A DNA stretch of 64,000 nt from Parapedobacter pyrenivorans_A (GTDB lineage: Bacteria; Bacteroidota; Bacteroidia; Sphingobacteriales; Sphingobacteriaceae): the NCBI RefSeq assembly GCF_041925275.1, contig NZ_JBHEUZ010000004.1, positions 233,504-297,503 of the forward strand. The letters are read 5' to 3'. The notes beneath the pieces were generated by a model, which made no database searches, was not told where the DNA came from, and saw only the letters and a program-made list of their open reading frames with translations. Both the position numbers and the translations under genes were made by a program. Positions 26,448 to 34,012 of the stretch are shown one piece after another (position 1 is the first letter of the stretch; the number at the start of each line of letters is the position of its first letter).

Positions 26448-28556
26448 ATGGAGATGGAAATTACCCCGAATGAAACGGCCAGGCAAAGGGAGTCGGACAA
26501 ATCGTTCCTGCTCGACTTCAGTAATGGCATCGCCGCTGTGCGGACCAAAGACGACCTCGCCGATGTGGTCTACCGTTCGCTGAAGAAACTGACCCAGGTA
26601 AGGGCTTATTTTATCCGGACGATAAACGAAGACGGCGAGACATTAAGCCCCTTTCTGCACGATAAAGATGCGTTCTATATGGCAAGTCCGCTATTCAAGG
26701 AGCTGCTCGGTAAAAAGATAAGTGTTACGGAGGGCATTACCGGCCGCGTGATGAGCGGGAATATGCCTGTGGTAATCGACTTTGCCGCGGAGGTGGGCCA
26801 TGGAACCGTCGACCCGTATGTTGAATTCTGGGAACAGGTAGGGCATAAGAGAAAAGGCTTTGAGCAGATGGTCGGTACGCCGCTCCGCGTGGGTGAGAAA
26901 GAACTGGGCGTACTGTGGGTGATTACCGAGAAGATAAACGCTGCGCTCCTGGAAGGGATATGTGCACAGGTGTCGATTGCCATCTCCAATATCCTGGCCA
27001 ATGAGGAAATCGTAAGGCGGCAAGAAGAAAAATCCAAGTTGCTGGAACTGAGCGATGGGATTGCCGCGATGCGCAACCGTGATGACCTGCTGCGCCTGGT
27101 CAGTGCGAAGCTGAAGGTACTGTTTTCCATAGACGAGTTCGGGATTTCACAGGTCAACGAAGACGGTACAACCTATGGGGCGTTTGTGATGGATCTCGGC
27201 GAAGCCATCGAAGGCCACGCGCAGTTTAGCGAAGTAACCGGGGCCAATTATGCGGTGAGCGATCCGGTCTTCAGTCGGCTGGCAGCGGCTGAAGACCCTG
27301 TTTTTCTCGACGTGGCGGAACTCGCCACCGAACCCGGCGTGCCGGCATACGTCGATTTCTGGAAACGCGTAGGGCTCCGGCATGTATTGGGTATGGCATT
27401 GCGCGTGGGTGGCACCACGGTCGGGTCGGCTTTCTTCCACATCGACCCAAACGAGCAGCTCAGCGGCAAGCTTAACCTCATCCGGGCCATCTGCGCCCAG
27501 CTGGCGGTGGCGGTTTCGAATATTCTGGCCAACGAGCAGCTGCTGCATTACAAGCAGCTGCTTGAAATCGAAAACGACCATCTCCGCGAGCAGCTAGATA
27601 CCATCTACAATTTTTCGGAAATCATCGGCAGCGGCGACGAAATGCAACAGGTATACCGTTTGATGTCCATGGTGGCACCGACCAACTCCACAGTGTTGCT
27701 GCTGGGCGAAACCGGTACGGGAAAGGAACTGATAGCACGGGCCATCCATAATGCCTCGCCGCGGAAAGATAAACTCATGGTCAAAATCAATTGCGCGGCA
27801 TTGCCGGCAAACCTGATTGAGAGTGAGTTGTTTGGCCATGAGCGCGGTGCCTTTACCGGTGCCCTTGACCGCCGGCTTGGGAAATTTGAACTGGCGGACA
27901 ATGGCACCCTGTTCCTCGACGAGATTGGCGAGATGCCGTTGGAAACGCAGGTGAAATTGCTACGCGTCATCCAGGAGCGGGAGTTTGAGCGCATAGGCGG
28001 AAAGGCCACGATAAAGGTAAACCTGCGGATTATCGCGGCGACCAACCGGAAGCTGGATGAAGAGGTCAGTGCCGGCCGTTTCCGCCCCGACCTTTACTAC
28101 CGGTTAAACGTGTTTCCCATTGTATTGCCCCCCTTGCGCGACCGTTTACAGGATATCGAACCCTTGGCCCAGTTTTTTACCGACCGCTACAGCCGGACTT
28201 CCGGAAGGAAAATCGCCGCCATATCGCCGCAGGTCATCGATGCATTGAAGCGCTATCCGTGGCCCGGCAATGTGCGTGAGTTGGAGCATCTGATTGAACG
28301 GAGTGTGCTGCTGGCAAGGGGAAATACCTTGACGGATGTGCAGCTTCCCATCGTTGCGGGAGCCGAGGCCGATCAGCCGGAGGGTTTCCCGCAGGCGCTA
28401 CAGGAAATGGAATCCGCCTATATCATCAAGGTGCTGAAAAGATGCAACGGCAGGATATCCGGGGCCGGGGGTGCCGCCGACATATTGGGAATTCCCGCTA
28501 CGACCCTTCATTCCAAAATGAAAAAACTGGGCGTTTCGAAAGCGAACTACTTTTGA
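26448..28556 (+). CDS. Sigma-54-dependent activator with two GAF domains (EBP2)
   Basis: 702 residues, a paralog of EBP1 (18908) with one GAF repeat fewer. GAF units lie at about 15-185 and 195-365; the shared phrases are LLEGICAQVSIAISNILANEEIV and LIRAICAQLAVAVSNILANEQLL. The AAA+ domain keeps GETGTGKELIARAIHNASP, GHERGAFTGALDRR and LFLDEIGEMP, so it should engage sigma-54. A Fis HTH ends the protein (GAADILGIPATTLHSKMKKLGV), almost the same recognition helix as EBP1 (GAAEYLGIPPTTLHSKLKKLHI), which suggests the two bind the same DNA site. A TATCTTTA near 26297 is a weak promoter candidate. It is convergent with the hydrolase operon. Confidence 0.93.
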   Translation: MEMEITPNETARQRESDKSFLLDFSNGIAAVRTKDDLADVVYRSLKKLTQVRAYFIRTINEDGETLSPFLHDKDAFYMASPLFKELLGKKISVTEGITGRVMSGNMPVVIDFAAEVGHGTVDPYVEFWEQVGHKRKGFEQMVGTPLRVGEKELGVLWVITEKINAALLEGICAQVSIAISNILANEEIVRRQEEKSKLLELSDGIAAMRNRDDLLRLVSAKLKVLFSIDEFGISQVNEDGTTYGAFVMDLGEAIEGHAQFSEVTGANYAVSDPVFSRLAAAEDPVFLDVAELATEPGVPAYVDFWKRVGLRHVLGMALRVGGTTVGSAFFHIDPNEQLSGKLNLIRAICAQLAVAVSNILANEQLLHYKQLLEIENDHLREQLDTIYNFSEIIGSGDEMQQVYRLMSMVAPTNSTVLLLGETGTGKELIARAIHNASPRKDKLMVKINCAALPANLIESELFGHERGAFTGALDRRLGKFELADNGTLFLDEIGEMPLETQVKLLRVIQEREFERIGGKATIKVNLRIIAATNRKLDEEVSAGRFRPDLYYRLNVFPIVLPPLRDRLQDIEPLAQFFTDRYSRTSGRKIAAISPQVIDALKRYPWPGNVRELEHLIERSVLLARGNTLTDVQLPIVAGAEADQPEGFPQALQEMESAYIIKVLKRCNGRISGAGGAADILGIPATTLHSKMKKLGVSKANYF

Positions 28557-28561
28557 TGCAT

Positions 28562-28593
28562 AAAAAATGGCGGCCCCGATACCGGAGCCGCCA
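28562..28593 (-). terminator. Intrinsic terminator of the yciI-hydrolase operon
   Basis: On minus, TGGCGGC (28593-28587) pairs with GCCGCCA (28574-28568) and is followed at once by six T (28567-28562). This is a standard rho-independent terminator 28 nt after the hydrolase stop, lying between the convergent EBP2 and hydrolase genes. Confidence 0.8.
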
Positions 28594-28620
28594 GGCTGTT
28601 GGCCATTGCATGCCACTTTT

Positions 28621-29406
28621 TCAATGGGTAGCCAGCTGCAGCGTAGCTTTTACGATGAAGTCGGCTACCTTTTCGGGCTGCGATACCATGGGCACATGGC
28701 TTGATTCCAGCTCGATGGTCGTGGCGTTGATCATCTTTGCCGTGGCCCGTTCCTGTCCGGGGTCTATCATCCGGTCTTCCGTAGCCACAATGGCCCAGGA
28801 AGGTTTGTTCTTCCAGGCTACGTTATACACCTTTTGCGTGGTAGCCGAAGCCGCCCACGGTGTCTGTGTTGCCACCAGCTCATTCCGCTTTGCCGCGGGT
28901 AGGTCCTGGGCAAAAGCCTCATGGATACCTTTCGGGGTTAACGACAGGTAGCCCTTGGCATCGGGGCGGAACTCGGCGGCACCCGGTCCGGCGGGGTAGG
29001 GCGCATTCACATCGACCACCGATTGCCCCTCATCGGGAATGAGCGCGGCCACGTAAAGGAGACCGGCCACCTTCGGGTCGTTGCCGGCGGCGCTGATGAC
29101 CATCCCTGCCCACGAGTGGCCAACCAATAGCACCGGGCCGTCCATTAAGGCGATGGCCCGTTTGGTGGCTGCCACGTCATCTTCCAGGGAGGTTAACGGG
29201 TTTTGGACGGCCGTGACCTGGTAGCCCCGGGCTTGCAACAGGGAAATGACGCTGGCCCAACTCGACCCGTCGGCAAAAGCACCGTGTACCAGAACCACAT
29301 TTTTTATCCCCGCGGTGGCCGGCTTGTGCTGGGGATAAACGGACGATGAAAACATCGTGATTGGCGCGAGAATCGCGCATAGCGTAAATTGCTGAAACGT
29401 AAACAT
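28621..29406 (-). CDS. Exported alpha/beta-fold hydrolase
   Basis: 261 residues: an N-terminal hydrophobic segment (LCAILAPITMFSSSVYPQ) that looks like a signal peptide, then an alpha/beta hydrolase core with the oxyanion strand VVLVHGAFADGSSW, nucleophile elbow GHSWAG (Ser), and a late His in ELESSHVPMVSQP. The combination VHGAFADGS...GHSWAG...SHVPM matches the EstC/methylesterase-like group. It would act in the periplasm; substrate unknown. Third gene of the minus operon behind the sigma-54 promoter at 31002. Confidence 0.88.
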   Translation of the reverse strand: MFTFQQFTLCAILAPITMFSSSVYPQHKPATAGIKNVVLVHGAFADGSSWASVISLLQARGYQVTAVQNPLTSLEDDVAATKRAIALMDGPVLLVGHSWAGMVISAAGNDPKVAGLLYVAALIPDEGQSVVDVNAPYPAGPGAAEFRPDAKGYLSLTPKGIHEAFAQDLPAAKRNELVATQTPWAASATTQKVYNVAWKNKPSWAIVATEDRMIDPGQERATAKMINATTIELESSHVPMVSQPEKVADFIVKATLQLATH

Positions 29407-29444
29407 AAAGTTGAATGTTAAGTGAAAAAATAATTGAATTATCG

Positions 29445-30440
29445 TTAGCTCAGGTGGTCTTTCAGGGCTGCGGCAGCCTGGATGAATAACGACCGTACGG
29501 CGGGAAGTTCCGCTAATCCGTTCAGTAGCCCAAAATCATGGATCATGCCGTTGTAGCGGATGGTTGTGGCCGGTACACCTGCTTCGTTGAGCTTCCTGCC
29601 GAAGGCTTCGCCCTCGTCGCGGAGGATATCGTTTTCGGCGACAACGATTAAGGTGGACGGGAGCCCCTTCAGCTGGTCTACCGTGGCCTGCAACGGTGAG
29701 GCGTAAATTTCTTTGCGCTGGGCCGGATCGGTCGTGTATTGGTCATACATCCATTTCATCATCGTCGTGGTCAGGAAGCGGTCTTCTCCGAATTGGCGGT
29801 ACGAACCGGTTTCGAAACCGGCATCCATGATAGGCCATAGCATAAACAGCAGGTTGATTTTCGGGCCGCCTTTTTCGAGTGCCTTCAGGCCGGTGACAGC
29901 CGTCATGTTGCCACCCACGCTGTTTCCCACCACGGCAAGTTTGCTTCCATCTACGCCAATCTCGTCACCATTAGCGGCCACCCATTTCGTTACGGCGTAG
30001 ATTTCGTTTATGGCCTGCGGGTATTGGGCTTCGGGCGAGGGGGTATAGTTTACGAATACCGCGGCAAAGCCCGAATGGACAACAAGGTCGCGGACCATAC
30101 GCTTATGGGTGGAGAAATCGCCCAATATCCATCCACCGCCGTGGATGAACAGGAATACCGGCAGTTTGCCCGCCACCCCTGCGGGCCTGACCACGTGGAT
30201 TTTTACCTTATACCCATCACTGATAATGACTTTTTCTGTTACGTCAATACCGGAAATATCGACCTTCACCGCAGCCTGCGCTTCGGCGAGCACTCGGCGG
30301 GCATCTTCTTTGGAAAGGGATTCAATGGGGTCACCTCCGGCGGTATTCAGGGCCGTTAGGAAATCCCTGACTTCCGGACTTAACCGTGCATCGGTCGCAT
30401 AGTCGGCAATGGCCGGACCAGCTGAAATTGAAGTGTTCAT
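29445..30440 (-). CDS. HSL-family alpha/beta hydrolase (acetylesterase-like)
   Basis: 331 residues of the hormone-sensitive-lipase family: the HGGG oxyanion motif in FLFIHGGGWILGDF, nucleophile in GNSVGGNMT (Ser), acidic residue in VVAENDILRDEGEAFGRKL, and His in MIHDFGLLNGL. These enzymes hydrolyse short acyl esters. There is no signal peptide, so it is cytoplasmic, unlike the neighbouring hydrolase. It lies between yciI and the exported hydrolase on the same strand (97-nt and 38-nt gaps) and presumably shares their sigma-54 promoter. Confidence 0.92.
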   Translation of the reverse strand: MNTSISAGPAIADYATDARLSPEVRDFLTALNTAGGDPIESLSKEDARRVLAEAQAAVKVDISGIDVTEKVIISDGYKVKIHVVRPAGVAGKLPVFLFIHGGGWILGDFSTHKRMVRDLVVHSGFAAVFVNYTPSPEAQYPQAINEIYAVTKWVAANGDEIGVDGSKLAVVGNSVGGNMTAVTGLKALEKGGPKINLLFMLWPIMDAGFETGSYRQFGEDRFLTTTMMKWMYDQYTTDPAQRKEIYASPLQATVDQLKGLPSTLIVVAENDILRDEGEAFGRKLNEAGVPATTIRYNGMIHDFGLLNGLAELPAVRSLFIQAAAALKDHLS

Positions 30441-30537
30441 TTTTTGTTTTTTTTAAATTTTCGATTCGCTTTGAAACGTTCACCGCGCATGCCGAAGTTG
30501 CCGGATTGCGCAGTGAACGCCTGTGCCTTCTTGACGG

Positions 30538-30897
30538 TTATTGGGCAGGTGGGATAGCCATGCGGACTTCCACAACGGCGCCATATTGGATAATTGGGCA
30601 TGCTTTTGCAAGCTCGACGGCCTCCTCGTAGTTATCGGCCCTTACCAGAAAGAGTCCGCCGATGGAAAGGTCACCTGTGGCCAGGGGGCCTTCGCTGATG
30701 GTCTGTCCGGCACCATTTGCCCGGACAACCCGGCCCCCGACATCCCACCGTTTGGGTGGGGCCACCAGTTTGTCCTGGTCGGCGATAGTGGCCACCCAAT
30801 GTTGGTAAGGTTTCAAGGCGGCCTGTAATTGCTCCGCTGTTGGTTGCGGGTTCGTGCTGGTGAGATCCCTGTGGATCACGAATAGATACTCGTTCAT
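30538..30897 (-). CDS. YciI-family (YCII-related) protein
   Basis: 119 residues, starting MNEYLFVIHRD. The segment KPYQHWVATIADQDKLVAPPKRWDVGGRVVR and the late EGPLATGDLSIGGLFLVRADNYEEAVELAKACP are typical of the DGPF/YCII group of small ferredoxin-fold proteins. Their function is poorly known and some act as dehalogenase-like or heme-degrading relatives. It is the first gene after the minus sigma-54 promoter, with a leader of about 80 nt. Confidence 0.88.
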   Translation of the reverse strand: MNEYLFVIHRDLTSTNPQPTAEQLQAALKPYQHWVATIADQDKLVAPPKRWDVGGRVVRANGAGQTISEGPLATGDLSIGGLFLVRADNYEEAVELAKACPIIQYGAVVEVRMAIPPAQ

Positions 30898-30987
30898 TGT
30901 TATGTTATTTAATGTTAAAAAATTAGTGAATTCGTTTCCTGAGCTTGATGAACTTTTCGTTTGTTATGTCAATGCCGTTAGCTATTG

Positions 30988-31002
30988 ACAAGGGATGTGC
31001 CA
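30988..31002 (-). promoter_or_regulatory. Sigma-54 (-24/-12) promoter of the yciI-hydrolase operon
   Basis: Minus strand TGGCACATCCCTTGT (31002-30988): a perfect TGGCAC -24 box, N5, TTGT at -12. The core matches the promoter at 21625, including the unusual T in place of the last C. The start site would be near 30977, about 80 nt before the yciI ATG. Confidence 0.72.
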
Positions 31003-31056
31003 ATAGATTAAGTGTTTGATAAACAGAATTTTGTATTTATTCTATCGATTAGAATT

Positions 31057-31101
31057 CCACGATATATCGCTTTTTAACGTAGCGAACTACTAAATATCGT
31101 A
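31057..31101 (-). promoter_or_regulatory. Paired palindromic activator sites (UAS) upstream of the yciI operon
   Basis: Reading minus: distal TACGATATTTAGTA (31101-31088) and proximal GCGATATATCGTG (31070-31058), centres 30 bp apart. The proximal site begins 68 bp before the -24 box. The 13-bp proximal site is identical to the one at 21558-21570, and the distal sites share ACGATATTT. The palindromes lie in the 320-nt gap 30898-31217, which also holds the divergent ABC operon promoter. Confidence 0.7.
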
Positions 31102-31157
31102 AGTCAGGCCGTGAAAATCAGATACATCGGTAAGTGACAAAAAAATTCAACATTTTC

Positions 31158-31187
31158 TTGCATTTTAAAATCGAACCATTACTTTTG
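31158..31187 (+). promoter_or_regulatory. Housekeeping promoter of the GntR/ABC operon
   Basis: TTG (31158-31160), 19 nt, TACTTTTG (31180-31187): an exact Bacteroidetes promoter. The start would be near 31194, inside the adjacent inverted repeat and 24 nt before the ABC ATP-binding gene. Confidence 0.75.
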
Positions 31188-31213
31188 TAGTGTACTATTT
31201 AACTAATACACTA
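31188..31213 (+). promoter_or_regulatory. YtrA-type operator overlapping the start site
   Basis: TAGTGTA (31188-31194) and TACACTA (31207-31213) form a perfect 7-bp inverted repeat with a 12-nt spacer, directly after the -7 box. I recall AGTGTA-N13-TACACT as the operator of Bacillus YtrA, so this is nearly the same site. The operon itself encodes a YtrA-like GntR protein (32865), so autorepression is the natural reading. Confidence 0.7.
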
Positions 31214-31217
31214 GATT

Positions 31218-32060
31218 ATGATTCAATTGACGGATTTGTCATTTGGTTACCGAAAGCAGCCGCCGCTGTTCAATGGCCTCAACCTATCGCTAGGGGCGGG
31301 GCATATCTACGGTTTGCTCGGCAAGAATGGTTCGGGCAAGACCACGTTATTGAAGAACATGGTAGGGTTGCGCTATCCAACGGCCGGTCGGGCCATGATG
31401 GGTGGGTTAGACACGGCCAAACGGTACCCCGATGTACTGAGCCAGGTGTTTTTCCTACCTGAGGAACCTTACATTCCGGATCACACAGCAAAGACGTTTT
31501 TGGAAACAACAAGCCCATTTTATCCGGCGTTCGACCGGGAACTGTTCAATGGTTACCTAGCCGCTTTTGAAGTGCCGGAGCAGCAGGTGCTCACCAAACT
31601 TTCGCTGGGGCAGCAAAAGAAGTTTATGATTGCGTTCGCATTGGCTTGCCGCACCAAGTTGCTGGTGATGGATGAGCCGACCAACGGGCTGGATATTCCT
31701 TCCAAGGCGCAGTTCCGCAAGGTGCTAGCATCGGCTGTCGATGAAGATTGCTGCATCGTGTTATCTACGCATCAGGTGCGAGATCTCGATCACCTGATTG
31801 ATTCGGTCATTATATTGCATGACGGCACGATAAAGCTCCAAGTCCAACTGGATCAACTGACGGAGCGCATCCGTTTTGGCCGCGTGTCGGGGGGCGCAAC
31901 CTCGATCTTGTACGGTGAGGAAACGTTTGACGGTACACATGCCATCTTGCCCAATCCGGAAGGCATATCGAGCAAGCCCGATCTAGAGCTGTTATTCAAT
32001 GCCACGGTCAACGATTCGGGCATGTTGTTAAACTACCTAGCGGAGGAGGGAAAGTTATGA
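31218..32060 (+). CDS. ABC transporter ATP-binding protein (YtrB-like)
   Basis: 280 residues with Walker A GLLGKNGSGKTTLLKNM, a shortened signature LSLGQQKKFMIAFAL, Walker B KLLVMDEPTNGLD and H-loop STHQVRDLDHLID. The C-terminal ~80 residues are a divergent extension. ABC proteins of this type energise ABC-2-like exporters, often for cell-envelope-stress peptides. It is the first gene of the operon, its stop overlaps the permease start by 4 nt, and its regulator is the third gene. Confidence 0.92.
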   Translation: MIQLTDLSFGYRKQPPLFNGLNLSLGAGHIYGLLGKNGSGKTTLLKNMVGLRYPTAGRAMMGGLDTAKRYPDVLSQVFFLPEEPYIPDHTAKTFLETTSPFYPAFDRELFNGYLAAFEVPEQQVLTKLSLGQQKKFMIAFALACRTKLLVMDEPTNGLDIPSKAQFRKVLASAVDEDCCIVLSTHQVRDLDHLIDSVIILHDGTIKLQVQLDQLTERIRFGRVSGGATSILYGEETFDGTHAILPNPEGISSKPDLELLFNATVNDSGMLLNYLAEEGKL

Positions 32061-32863
32061 AACAAGCGTTTAATTGGAGCCGTTTTATGCGGTTAGCCGG
32101 CGGTCATTTCAGAAAAGACGCCAAGGGCTATTTGATCAGTTGTCTGGTGTTCGCCGGTATTAGCGTTGGTCTGTTTGTGCTGGTCGCATCATCATCAAAT
32201 GACGAATCGGTTAGCATCGGTAACCAGTTCTTCGTGTACCTTGTCGTCATTTATGGTGCCCTATTTATCTTCACGGCCGGTGTTTTTCAAGCGTACCAGC
32301 GACCGCGGGAAGGGATGTTCCAGCTGTTGCTACCCGCCTCACGATTCGAGAAATTCCTTTGGGGTTGGTTGGTGTCTTTCGCCGGCTACGCGGTTGTTGC
32401 GAATGCCGTGTTTTTTGTGGTGCGTTACCTGTTGATGCAGTATTATTCGGCCCGGGGCTATGCTATTGCAGGCCTGTCGAATTATGCACAGCTATTGGAA
32501 GACCAGAAGGATACTATTCCCGTGATGTTGGTGCTGGTGTTGGTTTACCTGTTTTTGCATGCGTTTGCCCTGTACGGTTCATTGGCGTTCCGTAAAATGG
32601 CGGTATTGAAGACGGCGTTGGCGCTGCTTTTAGTTGTGGTGTCTTATTTGATGGTTAACAGAATGCTATATGCTGCATTGTTCCAATCGGAAATCCAACA
32701 AGCCCCCCTGTTGCCGTTCATGCCGTTGTTTCTTAAGGACGGCGGCATTACCTATCAGGTAGATATCCCAAATTGGCACTATTGGTTAGTAACGCTTTCG
32801 ATCGTCGTCACGGTTTTGCTTTGGGTGGTATCCTATCATAAATTACGCGAAAAGGAAGGTTGA
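32057..32863 (+). CDS. ABC transporter membrane protein (ABC-2-like)
   Basis: 268 residues with about six hydrophobic spans (YLISCLVFAGISVGLFVLVA, FVYLVVIYGALFIFTAGVF, WLVSFAGYAVVANAVFFVVRYLLM, MLVLVLVYLFLHAFALYGSLAF, TALALLLVVVSYLMV and a C-terminal LVTLSIVVTVLLWVVSY). The conserved-looking QAYQRPREGMFQLLLPASRFEKFLWGWLVSF loop is typical of Bacteroidetes ABC-2 partners of YtrA-type regulators. It is translationally coupled to the ATP-binding gene upstream and sits 1 nt before the GntR gene. Confidence 0.85.
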   Translation: MKQAFNWSRFMRLAGGHFRKDAKGYLISCLVFAGISVGLFVLVASSSNDESVSIGNQFFVYLVVIYGALFIFTAGVFQAYQRPREGMFQLLLPASRFEKFLWGWLVSFAGYAVVANAVFFVVRYLLMQYYSARGYAIAGLSNYAQLLEDQKDTIPVMLVLVLVYLFLHAFALYGSLAFRKMAVLKTALALLLVVVSYLMVNRMLYAALFQSEIQQAPLLPFMPLFLKDGGITYQVDIPNWHYWLVTLSIVVTVLLWVVSYHKLREKEG

Positions 32864-32864
32864 T

Positions 32865-33242
32865 ATGGAGTTTAAAAGCAAAGATGCCATTTACCTACAG
32901 ATCGCGGACTACGTGAATGAGCACATCTTGTTGGGACGGTGGGCCGTCAATGAAAAGATTCCTTCCGTGCGGGAGCTAGCCGCGGATCTCCAGGTAAACC
33001 CCAATACGGTAATGCGCACGTATGAACACCTCCAGCAGTCGGGTATCATTTTCAACAAACGGGGCATTGGGTTTTTCGTCTCCGAGCAAGCGAAGCGACA
33101 TATTAAGAAACAGCAACGTGAACGCTTTTTGGAGCGAGACCTACCCTCATTTTTCAGAAATATGTACCTATTAGGCATTTCGCCGGATGAAATTACAGAA
33201 AGATACCAAGTATACCTAAAAGAGAGTCATGAAGACGAGTAA
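32865..33242 (+). CDS. GntR-family regulator, YtrA subfamily
   Basis: 125 residues: a GntR winged helix (DAIYLQIADYVNEHILLGRWAVNEKIPSVRELAADLQVNPNTVMRTYEHLQQSGIIFNKRGIGFFV) followed by only ~50 residues of helical dimerisation tail. This short tail, lacking a ligand domain, defines the YtrA subfamily. These repressors are normally encoded with the ABC exporter they control, as here. The inverted repeat at 31188-31213 is the obvious operator. The gene overlaps the next gene by 14 nt. Confidence 0.93.
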   Translation: MEFKSKDAIYLQIADYVNEHILLGRWAVNEKIPSVRELAADLQVNPNTVMRTYEHLQQSGIIFNKRGIGFFVSEQAKRHIKKQQRERFLERDLPSFFRNMYLLGISPDEITERYQVYLKESHEDE

Positions 33243-33987
33243 CAAATTATTAGTCGCGGCGGTACTGTTATTGGTTACGGTAGCCATCGTTAATGCGCTA
33301 ACGCTGAAAAGCCGGTTTACGGTCGTCCTTGCCCACGACCGCCCCGAGGTGCGTTCTTTTCCTGCAGAGCGTTTCAATATCATTGAAATTACCGGCACGG
33401 CACCACGAGGTAACACTGGTTATCAACCGTTGTTGGTGACGGTGAAACGCGCCGACAGTATGTACGTTACGTATAGTAAAATGGATTTCATCCGTGTGGA
33501 ACAGGTGGACGATACGCTTAAAGTCACGGTTGAGCATCCAAAGGGGTATGACGGAAATGTCCTGGTTCGCCCGCTAATCGTAATCGAATGTCCGGAACTG
33601 ATAGCAATAAACGCGATAGGCACCCCCTTAGATAGTTTGAATTTACCAGAAGATACACACGTGCTTACGCGTCTCCACTACCAGAAAAGTGAAGTAACGG
33701 TTGCTGGTTTCGATGGTATGGCAATGGATGTCTTTGCTGCAGAAGGAATGGAGATAACCCTGGACAGCCTGGCCGTCGATTCGTTGTCAGCGCGAGCGGA
33801 ACGTGCCGGCACGGTGCAGATTCGGCGCAATACGTTAGGACACGCCGACTTGACCGTGGGCGATGGGGCTACGATCACACTCCTCCATACGCAAATCGGT
33901 ACGGTGGCTACGGCGGTGGCCGAAAAAGGCCAGTTCATTGTAAAAGGCACCCAACTCAAGGCGCTTGGTGCGCGTTCCGTCCATTAG
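33229..33987 (+). CDS. Envelope protein of unknown function, possibly GIN/DUF2807-like
   Basis: 252 residues. An N-terminal hydrophobic anchor (LLVAAVLLLVTVAIVNAL) is followed by a soluble beta-rich domain. The C-terminal half alternates short strands and turns (HVLTRLHYQKSEVTVAGFDGMAMDVFAAEGMEITLDSLAVDSLSARAERAGTVQIRR, HADLTVGDGATITLL), which recalls the beta-helical head domain (DUF2807/GIN) often found beside YtrA/ABC operons in this phylum. The family assignment is tentative. It overlaps the GntR gene by 14 nt, so it belongs to the same transcript. Confidence 0.7.
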   Translation: MKTSNKLLVAAVLLLVTVAIVNALTLKSRFTVVLAHDRPEVRSFPAERFNIIEITGTAPRGNTGYQPLLVTVKRADSMYVTYSKMDFIRVEQVDDTLKVTVEHPKGYDGNVLVRPLIVIECPELIAINAIGTPLDSLNLPEDTHVLTRLHYQKSEVTVAGFDGMAMDVFAAEGMEITLDSLAVDSLSARAERAGTVQIRRNTLGHADLTVGDGATITLLHTQIGTVATAVAEKGQFIVKGTQLKALGARSVH

Positions 33988-34012
33988 CTCATTTTAAACA
34001 AAACACATGGTC

